A stretch of 64,000 nucleotides of DNA from Micromonospora ferruginea (lineage in GTDB: Bacteria; Actinomycetota; Actinomycetes; Mycobacteriales; Micromonosporaceae): NCBI RefSeq assembly GCF_013694245.2, contig NZ_CP059322.2:6269001-6333000 (forward strand). The letters are read 5' to 3'. Below the pieces are notes generated by a model. The model ran no database searches, had not been told where the DNA came from, and was given only the letters and a program-made list of their open reading frames with translations. Of this stretch, positions 16,868 through 25,495 are shown in pieces. The translations under genes were made by a program, and so were the position numbers. How positions within the stretch are numbered: the first letter of the stretch is position 1; each line of letters opens with the position of its first letter.

Positions 16868-16919
16868 GAGATCTTGGTACGGAACGGCCGCCGGAGGGGC
16901 ACTTTCGTACCAAGATCTC
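16868..16919. repeat. 14-bp inverted repeat upstream of glmS
   Basis: GAGATCTTGGTACG (16868-16881) is repeated as its exact complement CGTACCAAGATCTC (16906-16919) with 24 bases between. It lies in the 290-base gap between the MmpS-like gene and glmS, a region with no supported gene. It looks like an intergenic palindromic repeat or a bidirectional hairpin; no second copy was found in the window. Confidence 0.75.
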
Positions 16920-17088
16920 CGAGGTTCTCGCGATGTGGATGGGTGATCCCGATTGGTGGTGGGTGTCGGGTAGGGGCGTGCGCGGGGGGTGCGTGTTTTG
17001 TCCGGTGGGTGAGCTGGGGCGACCGGTTCGCTCATGGCCGGTGATCGTAAACCGGCCTTCCGCGCACGCGCGATGAGCGAAACTGGGC

Positions 17089-17094
17089 TAGGCT
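17089..17094 (+). promoter_or_regulatory. TAGGCT -10 box, probably leaderless glmS mRNA
   Basis: TAGGCT ends seven bases before the ATG at 17102, and there is no Shine-Dalgarno in between. Transcription should begin at or next to the start codon. Confidence 0.55.
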
Positions 17095-17101
17095 GCGGAC
17101 C

Positions 17102-19015
17102 ATGTGTGGAATCGTGGGTTACGCCGGTGCGCGCCCGGCGCTCGGCATCGTGCTCGACGGACTTCGGCGGCTGGAATACCGCGGCTACGACTCGGCCGGC
17201 GTGGCCGTCGTCTGCGACGACGAACTGCTGATCGAGAAGAAGGCCGGCAAGCTGGCCAACCTGGAGAAGGTGCTCTCCGAGCGGGCCGCCGACAACCCCG
17301 AGGACTGCGCCGCCAGCCCGATCGGCATCGGCGACGGCACCACCGGCATCGGCCACACCCGTTGGGCCACGCACGGCGGCCCGACCGACCGCAACGCCCA
17401 CCCGCACCTCTCCCCGGACGGCCGGGTCGCGGTGATCCACAACGGCATCATCGAGAACTTCGCGAAGCTGCGCACCGAGCTGGAGAACGAGGGCGTCGAG
17501 TTCGCCTCCGACACCGACACCGAGTGCGCCGCCCACCTGATCGCCCGCGCGCTGGCCGACCTGCGCTCCGCCGGTGAGGCCGACAGCCCGAAGCTGCTCG
17601 CCTCCGCGATGCGGGTCGTCTGCGAGCGGCTCGAAGGCGCGTTCACGTTGCTCGCGGTGGACGCCGCCATCCCCGGCGCGGTGGTCGGCGCCCGGCGCAA
17701 CTCGCCGCTGGTGGTGGGCCGGGGCGACGGCGAGAACTACCTCGCCAGCGACGTGGCCGCGTTCATCGAGCACACCCGGGACGCCGTCGAGCTGGGCCAG
17801 GACCAGATCGTCCTGATCACGCCGGACAGCATCGAGATCACCGACTTCGCCGGCCAGCCCGCGAGCGGCAAGGACTTCCACATCGACTGGGACTCGTCGG
17901 CCGCCGAGAAGGGTGGCTACGACTGGTTCATGCTCAAGGAGATCGAGGAGCAGCCGCAGGCCATCGCCGACACGCTGCTCGGCCGGCTCACCGAGAGCGG
18001 CGAGATCGCGCTCGACGAGGTCCGCCTCAGCGAGCAGGACCTGCGCGACGTCGACAAGATCTTCATCGTCGCCTGCGGCACCTCCTACCACGCCGGGCTG
18101 GTCGCCAAGTACGCCATCGAGCACTGGACCCGGATCCCCTGCGAGGTGGAGCTGGCCAGCGAGTTCCGCTACCGCGACCCGGTGCTCGACCGGTCCACCC
18201 TGATCGTGGTGATCTCGCAGTCCGGCGAGACCATGGACACGCTGATGGCGCTGCGGCACGCCAAGGAGCAGAAGGCCCGCGTGCTGGCCATCTGCAACAC
18301 CAACGGCTCGACCATCCCGCGCGAGTCCGACGCGGTGCTCTACACCCACGGCGGCCCGGAGATCGCGGTCGCCTCCACCAAGGCGTTCCTCACCCAGGTC
18401 GTCGCCTGCTATCTGATCGGCCTGCACCTGGCCCAGGTGCGCGGCATCAAGTTCGCCGACGAGGTGGGCGCGGTGGTGTCCCAGCTCCAGGAGATGCCGG
18501 CCAAGCTGCGCGAGCTGCTGGACCGGATCGAGCCGGTCCGCGAGCTCGGCCGTGAGCTGAAGTCCGAGCCGACCGTGCTGTTCATCGGCCGGCACGTGGG
18601 CTACCCGGTGGCGCTGGAGGGCGCGCTGAAGCTCAAGGAGCTGGCGTACATGCACGCCGAGGGCTTCGCCGCCGGCGAACTGAAGCACGGCCCGATCTCG
18701 CTGATCGACAAGGGCACGCCGGTGATCTGCATCGTGCCGTCGCCGGTGGGCCGGGGCATGCTGCACGACAAGGTCGTCTCCAACATCCAGGAGGTGCGCG
18801 CCCGCGGCGCCCGCACCATCGTGATCGCGGAGGAGGGCGACGAGGCGGTGGTCCGCTACGCCGACCACCTGATCTACGTGCCGCGTACGCCGACGCTGCT
18901 GGCGCCGCTGGTGACCACCGTGCCGCTCCAGGTGCTCGCCGCCGAGATCGCCGCGGCCCGCGGGCACGACGTCGACCAGCCGCGGAACCTCGCCAAGTCG
19001 GTCACCGTCGAGTAG
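17102..19015 (+). CDS. glmS: Glutamine-fructose-6-phosphate aminotransferase
   Basis: 637 residues. It makes glucosamine-6-phosphate, the first step toward UDP-GlcNAc. MCGIVGYAGARPA places the catalytic N-terminal cysteine right after Met. The glutaminase domain includes GIGHTRWATHGGPTDRNAHPH, HNGIIENF and DTDTECAAH. Two SIS sugar-isomerase domains follow (ACGTSYHAGLVAKY and ISQSGETMDTLMALRHAK; later AYMHAEGFAAGELKHGPISLID). The C-terminus ends in AKSVTVE, the conserved tail. It is slightly longer than usual because of a small insert in the glutaminase domain around residues 57-85. No glmS ribozyme is seen upstream, as expected outside Firmicutes. Confidence 0.97.
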   Translation: MCGIVGYAGARPALGIVLDGLRRLEYRGYDSAGVAVVCDDELLIEKKAGKLANLEKVLSERAADNPEDCAASPIGIGDGTTGIGHTRWATHGGPTDRNAHPHLSPDGRVAVIHNGIIENFAKLRTELENEGVEFASDTDTECAAHLIARALADLRSAGEADSPKLLASAMRVVCERLEGAFTLLAVDAAIPGAVVGARRNSPLVVGRGDGENYLASDVAAFIEHTRDAVELGQDQIVLITPDSIEITDFAGQPASGKDFHIDWDSSAAEKGGYDWFMLKEIEEQPQAIADTLLGRLTESGEIALDEVRLSEQDLRDVDKIFIVACGTSYHAGLVAKYAIEHWTRIPCEVELASEFRYRDPVLDRSTLIVVISQSGETMDTLMALRHAKEQKARVLAICNTNGSTIPRESDAVLYTHGGPEIAVASTKAFLTQVVACYLIGLHLAQVRGIKFADEVGAVVSQLQEMPAKLRELLDRIEPVRELGRELKSEPTVLFIGRHVGYPVALEGALKLKELAYMHAEGFAAGELKHGPISLIDKGTPVICIVPSPVGRGMLHDKVVSNIQEVRARGARTIVIAEEGDEAVVRYADHLIYVPRTPTLLAPLVTTVPLQVLAAEIAAARGHDVDQPRNLAKSVTVE

Positions 19016-19028
19016 CCCCGACCCGCGC

Positions 19029-19064
19029 CACGGCCCCCTCCACCGCAGCACGGAGGGGGCCGTG
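19029..19064 (+). terminator. Strong terminator after glmS
   Basis: CACGGCCCCCTCC (19029-19041) pairs perfectly with GGAGGGGGCCGTG (19052-19064) across a ten-base loop, directly after the glmS stop and before the convergent hydrolase gene. Confidence 0.8.
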
Positions 19065-19080
19065 GTCGTCTCCCGGCGGC

Positions 19081-20709
19081 TCACCGGCCCAGCACGATCC
19101 GGGCCATCCCGTCCAGCGCCGGGTTGTCCGCGTCCCAGTAACCGGCGTGGCCGCGCCGCGCGCTCGGGAAGCGCCGCCCGCCGAAGCCGGGCGTGCTCGG
19201 GTCCGCGCCGAACCAGAGCCGGTCGGCGTGCGGATCCAGCACGGCCAGCGCCGGGCCGAGCGGCGTACCGGCCAGCACGGTGCGGCGGGCCAGCTCGTCC
19301 GGATCGCGGGCCAGCCGGATCACGTCGTCCGGCGCGGTCGACGCCCAGACCTGTCCGGCCGGCATCCGCAGCTCGGTGGCGTGGTCGACGCCGACCCCGG
19401 GTGACCCGACGAAGACCAGCGCGTCGGCGCCCAGCCCGTGGTCCCGGGCGGCGGTGCCCACCACCAGCGAGCCGTAGCTGTGCCCGAGCACCGTCTGCCG
19501 GGCCGGCGGCCCCTCGTGGGTGGCCCGCAGCCCCTCCTGGAACCGGTGCAGGGCCGGCCCGGCGTCCTCGGCCTGCCGGGCCCCGGTCGCCTCGGGGAGG
19601 AAGTCCGGCGCGTCGTAGTCGAGCCAGAGCACCGCCGCGGTCTCCTCGCCTGGCCCGATCGCCGCGCACCGCGCCAGCACCCGCGCGGCCCGGCCCAGCT
19701 CGGCGGGCGCGTCGGCGAGATCGGCGGTCATGCCGGGCACGTAGGTCAGCACCGCGCCGGACCGGTCCGGGTTGCCCAGCGCCACCACCGCCCGCCCGTC
19801 CCCGCCGGGGTCGAACCCCAGCAGGTATGCCCGCGGCGCGCCGGTCGCGGCGAGCCGCTCGCCCAACCCGTCAAGGCCGCGCAGCGCCGCCTCCACCCGG
19901 GCCAGCCGGGCGCGCCGGGTCACCTCCAGCGGGCCGGCCGGCAGCGGGTGCCGCAGCGCCGACCGACGGGCCAGCAACTCCTCCCGCCGGTCGGCGAGCA
20001 GCAGCCGGTTGGCCTGGTCGCGGGCGCCCGCCGGCACGCCGTCGAGCCGACCGACGCGGCCCGGCTCGTGCCCGACCAGCCACCGCCGCTCGGCCGGGCT
20101 CAGCCCGGCCCACCAACGGCTCACCTCGGCCGGCCCGGCGCCGGGTCCCGGACGCCGGGCGGGCGGAACGCTGACCCAGCCGGTCAGCGCCGCCGTGGCC
20201 AGCTCGCCGAGCCGGCCGGCCGCCTCGCGGTCCGCCGCGCCGGCCAGCGCCAGCGCGCCACGGATCCCGGCCTGTGCCCGGACCACCGCCGGGCCGGCCC
20301 GGTCGGCGGGTCGAGTCGGGTCGGCCCGGACCGCCCCGGTGCGGTCCACCGCCAGGCCGCCGGTCTCGGCCCGGGTCACCTCGGCGCCGAGCCGGGCCTT
20401 CGCCACGCCCACCCGGGCGGCGAACTCGGCGAGCGTCTGGTCCACCTCGAACAGGGCGGGCAGCACGTCGGTGAGCGCGGCGCGCAGCTCGCCGATCCGC
20501 CGCCGGGCGGCCGTCGAGGCGGTGCCGGACCACCCCGGCCGGAGCGCGCCGGCGTGGGCGCTCAGCCCGTCGGCCCGCCGGCGCACCGGGTCGGCGAGCC
20601 CGCGCCAGGCCGCGCCGGTGGCGAGCCAGGCCCCCGGATCGGCCCGCCAGAGCTGCGCGTAGCCGACCGGGCCGGCGGCGGTCGGCCGCGACCGCCCGCC
20701 GCCGGTCAT
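19081..20709 (-). CDS. DUF1023-type alpha/beta hydrolase with N-terminal WXG-like helical domain
   Basis: 542 residues. The N-terminal 170 residues are helical and contain a WSG turn (LRPGWSGTASTAARRR), resembling WXG100-like domains. The C-terminal half is an alpha/beta hydrolase of the DUF1023 group: YLLGFDPGGDGRAVVALGNP, the nucleophile elbow LGHSYGSLVVG, FVGSPGVGVDHA, then DDVIRLARD and a late histidine in RRGHAGYWDADNP. The ATG at 20709 overlaps the stop of the small EspC/WXG-like gene (ATGA). Together they look like a type VII secretion substrate pair, with the large enzyme exported alongside its small helical partner. The substrate is unknown and no signal peptide is seen. Confidence 0.8.
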   Translation of the reverse strand: MTGGGRSRPTAAGPVGYAQLWRADPGAWLATGAAWRGLADPVRRRADGLSAHAGALRPGWSGTASTAARRRIGELRAALTDVLPALFEVDQTLAEFAARVGVAKARLGAEVTRAETGGLAVDRTGAVRADPTRPADRAGPAVVRAQAGIRGALALAGAADREAAGRLGELATAALTGWVSVPPARRPGPGAGPAEVSRWWAGLSPAERRWLVGHEPGRVGRLDGVPAGARDQANRLLLADRREELLARRSALRHPLPAGPLEVTRRARLARVEAALRGLDGLGERLAATGAPRAYLLGFDPGGDGRAVVALGNPDRSGAVLTYVPGMTADLADAPAELGRAARVLARCAAIGPGEETAAVLWLDYDAPDFLPEATGARQAEDAGPALHRFQEGLRATHEGPPARQTVLGHSYGSLVVGTAARDHGLGADALVFVGSPGVGVDHATELRMPAGQVWASTAPDDVIRLARDPDELARRTVLAGTPLGPALAVLDPHADRLWFGADPSTPGFGGRRFPSARRGHAGYWDADNPALDGMARIVLGR

Positions 20710-21005
20710 CGCGTGGTCCCGGCGAGGCGGCGGGCGGCCCGCTCGTCCACCGCCTCGTAGCCCTCCGCGCCGCTGCGCAGCGCCTCGGCGGTGGCCGCCA
20801 CCCGGCCCGCGAGCGCGCCGGACCAGCGCCGCACCGCGGCCTCCAGCTCGTCCAGCGCCGCACCGGCCCGCCACCCGTCCGGCGGCGGCCCCACCGGGCC
20901 GGGCGCCCCGCCCGGTCCGTGGGCCAGCCGGTACGCGTCGTCGGCCAGCTCCCGGGCCACCGCGCGCAGCAGCTCCGGATCGACGGCGAACGGCTCCTCG
21001 ACCAT
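20706..21005 (-). CDS. Small EspC/WXG100-like protein, candidate type VII secretion partner
   Basis: 99 residues, almost all helical: MVEEPFAVDPELLRAVAREL, a GWRAG turn near the middle (PPPDGWRAGAALDELEAAV), and a second helix ending in EGYEAVDERAARRL. The YEAVD segment fits the YxxxD/E export motif of ESX substrates. Length, helix-turn-helix layout and coupling to the WXG-bearing hydrolase downstream support the call. The ATG at 21005 is chosen because it starts the conserved helix; the frame continues upstream but through the DnaA-box palindrome. No ESX secretion machinery lies in this window. Confidence 0.7.
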   Translation of the reverse strand: MVEEPFAVDPELLRAVARELADDAYRLAHGPGGAPGPVGPPPDGWRAGAALDELEAAVRRWSGALAGRVAATAEALRSGAEGYEAVDERAARRLAGTTR

Positions 21006-21088
21006 CACGACCTCCCCACCCCGCCGGCCCCACCGGCCGGTCCCGGACAGCGGGGACGTTAGGGGCGGCGGAACCGTCCGCGTGGGCC

Positions 21089-21119
21089 CCTGTGGACAAC
21101 GTCGCCGGTTGTCCACAGG
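21089..21119. promoter_or_regulatory. Two head-to-head consensus DnaA boxes
   Basis: CCTGTGGACAAC (21089-21100) and GTTGTCCACAGG (21108-21119) form a perfect 12-bp inverted repeat with a seven-base spacer. Each arm contains TTGTCCACA in one orientation, the strong DnaA-box consensus of actinobacteria. The pair sits in the 209-base intergenic space between the EspC-like gene and nnrD, which are divergent. It may be a DnaA-controlled promoter element, a DnaA-titrating site or simply a hairpin. Confidence 0.7.
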
Positions 21120-21214
21120 CGCGGTCGGTGGCCGGCCCGGGAGCCGGCGCGCCGGTAGGGTGAGGTGGTGATCGTGGCCGATCCGGCCGGCGGCGGCGAA
21201 CGGGGCGGGATGGC

Positions 21215-22684
21215 ATGAGACCGGTGTGGCGGGTCGCGGACGTGCGCGCGGCGGAGGCAGGGCTGATGGCCACCCTGCCGCCCGGGGCGCTGATGCAACG
21301 GGCCGCGGCCGGGCTGGCCCGCCGGTGCGCGCTGCTGCTGGCCGACCGGGGCGGCGTCTACGGCGCCCGCGTGCTGGTGCTGGTCGGCTCCGGCGACAAC
21401 GGCGGCGACGCCCTCTACGCGGCCGCCCGCCTGGCCGGCCGGGGCGCGGCCGTCGACGCCCTGCTCCTCACCCCCGGGCGGGCGCACGCCGAGGGTCTGG
21501 CCGCGCTGCGCGCCGCCGGCGGGCGGGTGGTCGAGCGGCCGGCCGGCGTGGTCGACCTGGTGCTCGACGGCATCGTGGGCATCGGCGGCACCGGCGGGTT
21601 GCGGGAGACCGCCGACCAGCTCGCCGCGAGCCTGGCCGGTCGCCTCGGCCGCGACGGCGCCCGGGCCACCGTGGTCGCGGTGGACGTGCCCAGTGGCGTC
21701 GCGGTGGACACCGGCCACGTCCCGCTGACCGAGGCCGGGCGGCCCGGCGCGGTCCGGGCCGACGTGACGGTGGCCTTCGGCGCGCTCAAGCCGGCCCTGG
21801 TGGTCGGCCCGGCCGCCGAGCTGGCCGGGCAGGTCGACCTGGTCGACATCGGGCTCACGCCGTGGTTGCGCGGCTCGCCGGCGCTGCGCGTGACCGAGTG
21901 GTCCGACCTGGTCGACTGGTGGCCGGCGCTCGGCGCCTCGTCGGAGAAATACTCCCGGGGCGTGGTCGGGGTGGCCACCGGTTCGGCGACCTACCCGGGC
22001 GCCGCGGTGCTCTCGGTCGGCGGCGCGCTGGCCGGCCCCACCGGCCTGGTGCGCTACGCCGGCGGCGCGCGGGCCGAGGTGGTGCACCAGCATCCGTCGG
22101 TGATCGCCACCGGGCGGGTCGCGGACGCCGGCCGGGTGCAGGCCTGGGTGTGCGGCTCGGGGCTGGGCACCGGTGACGAGTCCGCCGCCGAGCTGCGCGC
22201 GGTGCTGGCCGCGCCGGTGCCGGTGGTGCTCGACGCCGACGCGCTGACGCTGCTGGTCGACGGCAAGCTCGCCGACCGGCTGCGCGGGCGCGACGCCCCG
22301 ATCGTGGTGACCCCGCACGACCGGGAGTTCGCCCGGCTCTGCGGCGAGACGCCGGGCGAGGACCGGGTCGCCGCGGCGCTGCGGCTGGCCGCCTGGATGA
22401 ACGCGGTGGTGCTGCTCAAGGGCGACCGGACGATCGTCGGCACGCCCGACGGCCGGGCCTACGTCAACCCGACCGGCACCCCGGCGCTGGCCACCGGGGG
22501 CACCGGCGACGTGCTGGCCGGGCTGCTCGGCTCGCTGCTCGCCGCCGGGCTGGCTCCGGAGCGGGCGGCCGCCGCGGCGGCGTACCTGCACGGGTTGGCC
22601 GGGCGGGAGGCGGCGCGCGGCGGTCCGGTGACCGCGCCCGACGTGGCCGCCGCGTTGCGTCCGGTGCTGGCCCGTCTGGGCTGA
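21215..22684 (+). CDS. nnrD: Bifunctional NAD(P)HX epimerase/dehydratase
   Basis: 489 residues carrying both repair activities for hydrated NAD(P)H. The N-terminal epimerase domain (about 1-210) has VLVGSGDNGGDALYAARLA and DGIVGIGGTGGLRE. The C-terminal ADP-dependent dehydratase domain has SEKYSRGVVGVATGSATYPGAA, AWVCGSGLG, VLDADALTLL, VTPHDREFARL and ATGGTGDVLAGLLGSLLAAG. The ATG at 21215 starts MRPVWRVADVRAAE, the expected opening. It precedes alr by 72 bases, as in other actinobacteria. It acts in the cytoplasm as a metabolite-repair enzyme. Confidence 0.95.
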   Translation: MRPVWRVADVRAAEAGLMATLPPGALMQRAAAGLARRCALLLADRGGVYGARVLVLVGSGDNGGDALYAAARLAGRGAAVDALLLTPGRAHAEGLAALRAAGGRVVERPAGVVDLVLDGIVGIGGTGGLRETADQLAASLAGRLGRDGARATVVAVDVPSGVAVDTGHVPLTEAGRPGAVRADVTVAFGALKPALVVGPAAELAGQVDLVDIGLTPWLRGSPALRVTEWSDLVDWWPALGASSEKYSRGVVGVATGSATYPGAAVLSVGGALAGPTGLVRYAGGARAEVVHQHPSVIATGRVADAGRVQAWVCGSGLGTGDESAAELRAVLAAPVPVVLDADALTLLVDGKLADRLRGRDAPIVVTPHDREFARLCGETPGEDRVAAALRLAAWMNAVVLLKGDRTIVGTPDGRAYVNPTGTPALATGGTGDVLAGLLGSLLAAGLAPERAAAAAAYLHGLAGREAARGGPVTAPDVAAALRPVLARLG

Positions 22685-22744
22685 TCCGGGCCCGGCCGGC
22701 GGGGCGGGCCGGGCGCTCACGGCCACGATGATCACCCGCGGAAG

Positions 22745-22750
22745 TAGGCT
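22745..22750 (+). promoter_or_regulatory. TAGGCT -10 box, probably leaderless alr mRNA
   Basis: TAGGCT is followed after six bases by the ATG at 22757, leaving no room for a ribosome-binding leader. Confidence 0.55.
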
Positions 22751-22756
22751 GGGGGC

Positions 22757-23875
22757 ATGTGGCAGTCGGAGGTGCGTGTCGATCTCGACGCGATCCGGGA
22801 GAACGTGGCCCGGCTCAAGGCCGGCACCAGCGCCGAGCTGATGGCGGTGGTGAAGGCCGACGGTTACGGGCACGGCATGGTGCCGGCGGCCCGCGCGGCG
22901 CTCGACGCCGGGGCGGACCAGCTCGGCGTCTGCACCCTCGACGAGGCGCTCCGGCTGCGCCAGGAGGGGATCACCGCCCCGGTGCTGGCGTGGCTGCTCG
23001 ATCCGGGCCTGCCGCTGCACGACGGGATCACGGTCGGGGTCGACCTCGGCTGCGCCAGCCTGACCCAGCTCGACGAGATGATCGAGGCGAGCCGCCGGGC
23101 GGGTCGTCCAGCCCGGCTGCACCTCAAGATCGACACCGGGCTGTCCCGGGGCGGCGCCACGGTCGCCGACTGGCCGGCGCTGTTGGAGGCCGCCGCGAAG
23201 GCCCAGGCCGACGGCCTGGTCGAGGTGGTCGGCGTGTGGAGCCACTTCGTGTACGCGGACTCACCCGGCCACCCCACGACGGACCGCCAGCTCGCGATCT
23301 TCCACGAGGGGCTGGAGATGGTGACACGGGCCGGCCTGCGGCCCCGGTACCGGCACCTGGCCAACTCGGCGGCCACGCTGACCCGGCCGGACACCCACTT
23401 CGACCTGGTCCGTCCCGGGATCGCGGTCTACGGGCTGTCACCGATCGAGGGTGAGCGGTTCGGGCTGCGCCCGGCGATGACCGCCCGGGCCCGGGTGATG
23501 CTGACCAAGCGGGTCCCGGCCGGCACCGGCGTCTCCTACGGCCACACCTACCTCACCGACGCCGAGAGCAACCTGGCCGTGGTGCCGCTCGGCTACGCCG
23601 ACGGGGTGCCCCGGCACGCCTCGAACACCGGCCCGGTGCTGCTCGCCGGTGAGCGGCGGACCATCTCCGGCCGCGTCTGCATGGACCAGTTCGTGGTCGA
23701 CTGCGGCGACGACGAGGTGGCCGCCGGTGACGTGGCGACGCTGTTCGGCAGCGGCGCGGACGGCGAGCCCACCGCCGACGACTGGGCGGAGGCGGTCGGC
23801 ACCATCAACTACGAGATCGTCACCCGGTTCGGCGGCGTGCGGGTGCCGCGCGTCTACGACGGCGAGCGGGCATGA
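22757..23875 (+). CDS. alr: Alanine racemase
   Basis: 372 residues, PLP-dependent. It interconverts L- and D-alanine for peptidoglycan. The N-terminal TIM barrel contains AVVKADGYGHG with the PLP lysine at residue 33, and HLKIDTGLSRGG is the next conserved strand. The C-terminal beta domain has GTGVSYGHTYLT with the catalytic tyrosine, and GRVCMDQFVVD. The length is normal. Its stop overlaps the next start (ATGA), beginning an alr-hydrolase-tsaE operon. Confidence 0.97.
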   Translation: MWQSEVRVDLDAIRENVARLKAGTSAELMAVVKADGYGHGMVPAARAALDAGADQLGVCTLDEALRLRQEGITAPVLAWLLDPGLPLHDGITVGVDLGCASLTQLDEMIEASRRAGRPARLHLKIDTGLSRGGATVADWPALLEAAAKAQADGLVEVVGVWSHFVYADSPGHPTTDRQLAIFHEGLEMVTRAGLRPRYRHLANSAATLTRPDTHFDLVRPGIAVYGLSPIEGERFGLRPAMTARARVMLTKRVPAGTGVSYGHTYLTDAESNLAVVPLGYADGVPRHASNTGPVLLAGERRTISGRVCMDQFVVDCGDDEVAAGDVATLFGSGADGEPTADDWAEAVGTINYEIVTRFGGVRVPRVYDGERA

Positions 23876-24963
23876 GTCCCCGGGTGCCGCGTCCACGGGG
23901 TGCCGCCGGCAAGGTCGCCGGGCTGGTCGGCGCCGCCGTCGGGGTGGCCGCCGCCGGGCTCGCGGCGGGCGTGGTCAGCGAGCGGGTGCTGGTCCGCCGG
24001 CTCAAGAACGACCCCGCCGACCGGTACGCCCACGAGGTCTTCGGCCAGCAGCGCTACGACGAGGCGTACCTGCTGGAGATGCCGGACGGCACCGACATCC
24101 ACGTGGAGGTGGTCGAGCCGACCCGGCCGGTCCCCGGGCATCCGACCGTGGTGCTGGTGCACGGCTTCTGCCTGGACATGGGGACGTTCCACTTCCAGCG
24201 CCGGATGCTCGCCGAGCGGGGCGACTACCGGGTGGTGGCGTACGACCAGCCGGGGCACGGCCGGTCCGGCCGGCTGGAGACCGGCGAGTACGACCTGACC
24301 GCGCTGGGCCGCACGTTGCGCCGGGTGCTCGACGAGGTGGCCCCGGAGGGGCCGCTGGTGCTGGTCGGGCACTCGATGGGCGGCATGACGATCATGGCGC
24401 TGGCCGAGTTGTATCCGGAGCTGTTCGGCGACCGGGTGGTCGGCACCGTACTGATGGCCACCTCGGGCGGCCTGGCGGCGGAGACGAAGCTGGTGGCGCC
24501 CGCCCTGCTCGGCCGGGTCGGCGCGCCGGTGCTCTACATGATGAGCAACGCCACCCGGTACGGCGGCACGGTGATCGACAAGGCTCGCAAGTCGACCTCG
24601 AACGTGGCCTGGCTGCTCACCCGCAGGTACGGCTTCGGCACCCCGAAGCCCAGCCCGGCCCTGGTGTCGTACGTGGAGATGATGAACTCCCGCACCTCGG
24701 CCGACACGGTCACCCGCTACCTGCGGACGCTGGCCACCCACTCCCGGTTCCCGGCGCTCGCCGCGCTGGCCGGCACGCCGGTGCTGGTGATCGTGGGGGA
24801 CAAGGACATGATCACGCCGGTGACCCACTCGGAGGAGATCGTCCGGCGGCTGCCGGAGGCCGAGTTCGTGAAGATCCACGACAGCGGGCACGTGGTGATG
24901 CTGGAGCACGCCGACGAGGTCAACGCGGCGCTGGAGCGGTTCCTGGAGTCGGTGACCGGGTGA
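23872..24963 (+). CDS. Membrane-anchored alpha/beta hydrolase
   Basis: 363 residues. A basic N-terminus is followed by one hydrophobic segment (VAGLVGAAVGVAAAGLAAGVV), likely an anchor. The hydrolase core has LVHGFCLDMGTFHFQRR, the nucleophile elbow VGHSMGGMTIMAL, an acid near VIVGDKDMITP and the catalytic histidine in HDSGHVVMLEH. A homologue between alr and tsaE is a regular feature of actinobacterial genomes. The natural substrate is unknown; ester or lipid hydrolysis is likely. It overlaps alr (ATGA) and tsaE (GTGA). Confidence 0.88.
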   Translation: MSPRVPRPRGAAGKVAGLVGAAVGVAAAGLAAGVVSERVLVRRLKNDPADRYAHEVFGQQRYDEAYLLEMPDGTDIHVEVVEPTRPVPGHPTVVLVHGFCLDMGTFHFQRRMLAERGDYRVVAYDQPGHGRSGRLETGEYDLTALGRTLRRVLDEVAPEGPLVLVGHSMGGMTIMALAELYPELFGDRVVGTVLMATSGGLAAETKLVAPALLGRVGAPVLYMMSNATRYGGTVIDKARKSTSNVAWLLTRRYGFGTPKPSPALVSYVEMMNSRTSADTVTRYLRTLATHSRFPALAALAGTPVLVIVGDKDMITPVTHSEEIVRRLPEAEFVKIHDSGHVVMLEHADEVNAALERFLESVTG

Positions 24964-25442
24964 CCGTGGTGGTGGAGTTGAAGACCGTCGACGACACCCA
25001 CGGGTTCGGCCGGCGGCTGGCCGGCGTGCTGCGCGCCGGGGACCTGCTGCTGCTCAGCGGCCCGCTGGGCGCGGGCAAGACCGCGTTGACCCAGGGCGTC
25101 GGCGCCGGTCTCGGCGTACGCGGCGCCATCACCTCGCCGACCTTCGTCATCGCCCGGGTGCACCGACCGGATCCGGCGCGGGGCGGCCGGGTGACGCTGG
25201 TGCACGCCGACGCGTACCGCCTGGGGGAGTCCGCCGACCCGCGGGCCGAGATCGACGACCTCGACCTGGACGCCTCGGTGGACGAGGCGGTCACCGTGGT
25301 GGAGTGGGGCGAGGGGATGGTCGAGCAGTTGGTCGACGCCCACCTGCGGGTACGCATCGACCGGCGGGACGACGACACCCGGGTGGTGACGCTGGAACCG
25401 GTCGGCGGCGACTGGGCGGCCCGGCTGGCCACCCTCGACTGA
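24960..25442 (+). CDS. tsaE: tRNA t6A synthesis ATPase TsaE
   Basis: 160 residues. This P-loop ATPase recycles the TsaB-TsaD complex that makes threonylcarbamoyladenosine (t6A) at position 37 of ANN-decoding tRNAs. Seen are the Walker A motif GPLGAGKTALTQG, ITSPTFVIARVH (switch region) and HADAYRLGE with the later VVEWGEGM. The GTG at 24960 overlaps the hydrolase stop (GTGA), so translation is coupled. tsaB and tsaD lie 1.2-2.3 kb downstream. Confidence 0.95.
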   Translation: MTVVVELKTVDDTHGFGRRLAGVLRAGDLLLLSGPLGAGKTALTQGVGAGLGVRGAITSPTFVIARVHRPDPARGGRVTLVHADAYRLGESADPRAEIDDLDLDASVDEAVTVVEWGEGMVEQLVDAHLRVRIDRRDDDTRVVTLEPVGGDWAARLATLD

Positions 25443-25495
25443 GCGCTGTCGTACCCGCTGCCTAGAGTCCCGGGGACGACTGCGAAAGGTTGCCG

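Noticed and set aside
17041..17101. glmS ribozyme or leader riboswitch
   Set aside because: The start codon follows the -10 box almost directly, leaving no leader, and no ribozyme core is seen.
21089..21119. Chromosomal origin of replication
   Set aside because: Only two DnaA boxes, no AT-rich unwinding region, and no dnaA, dnaN or rpmH genes nearby.
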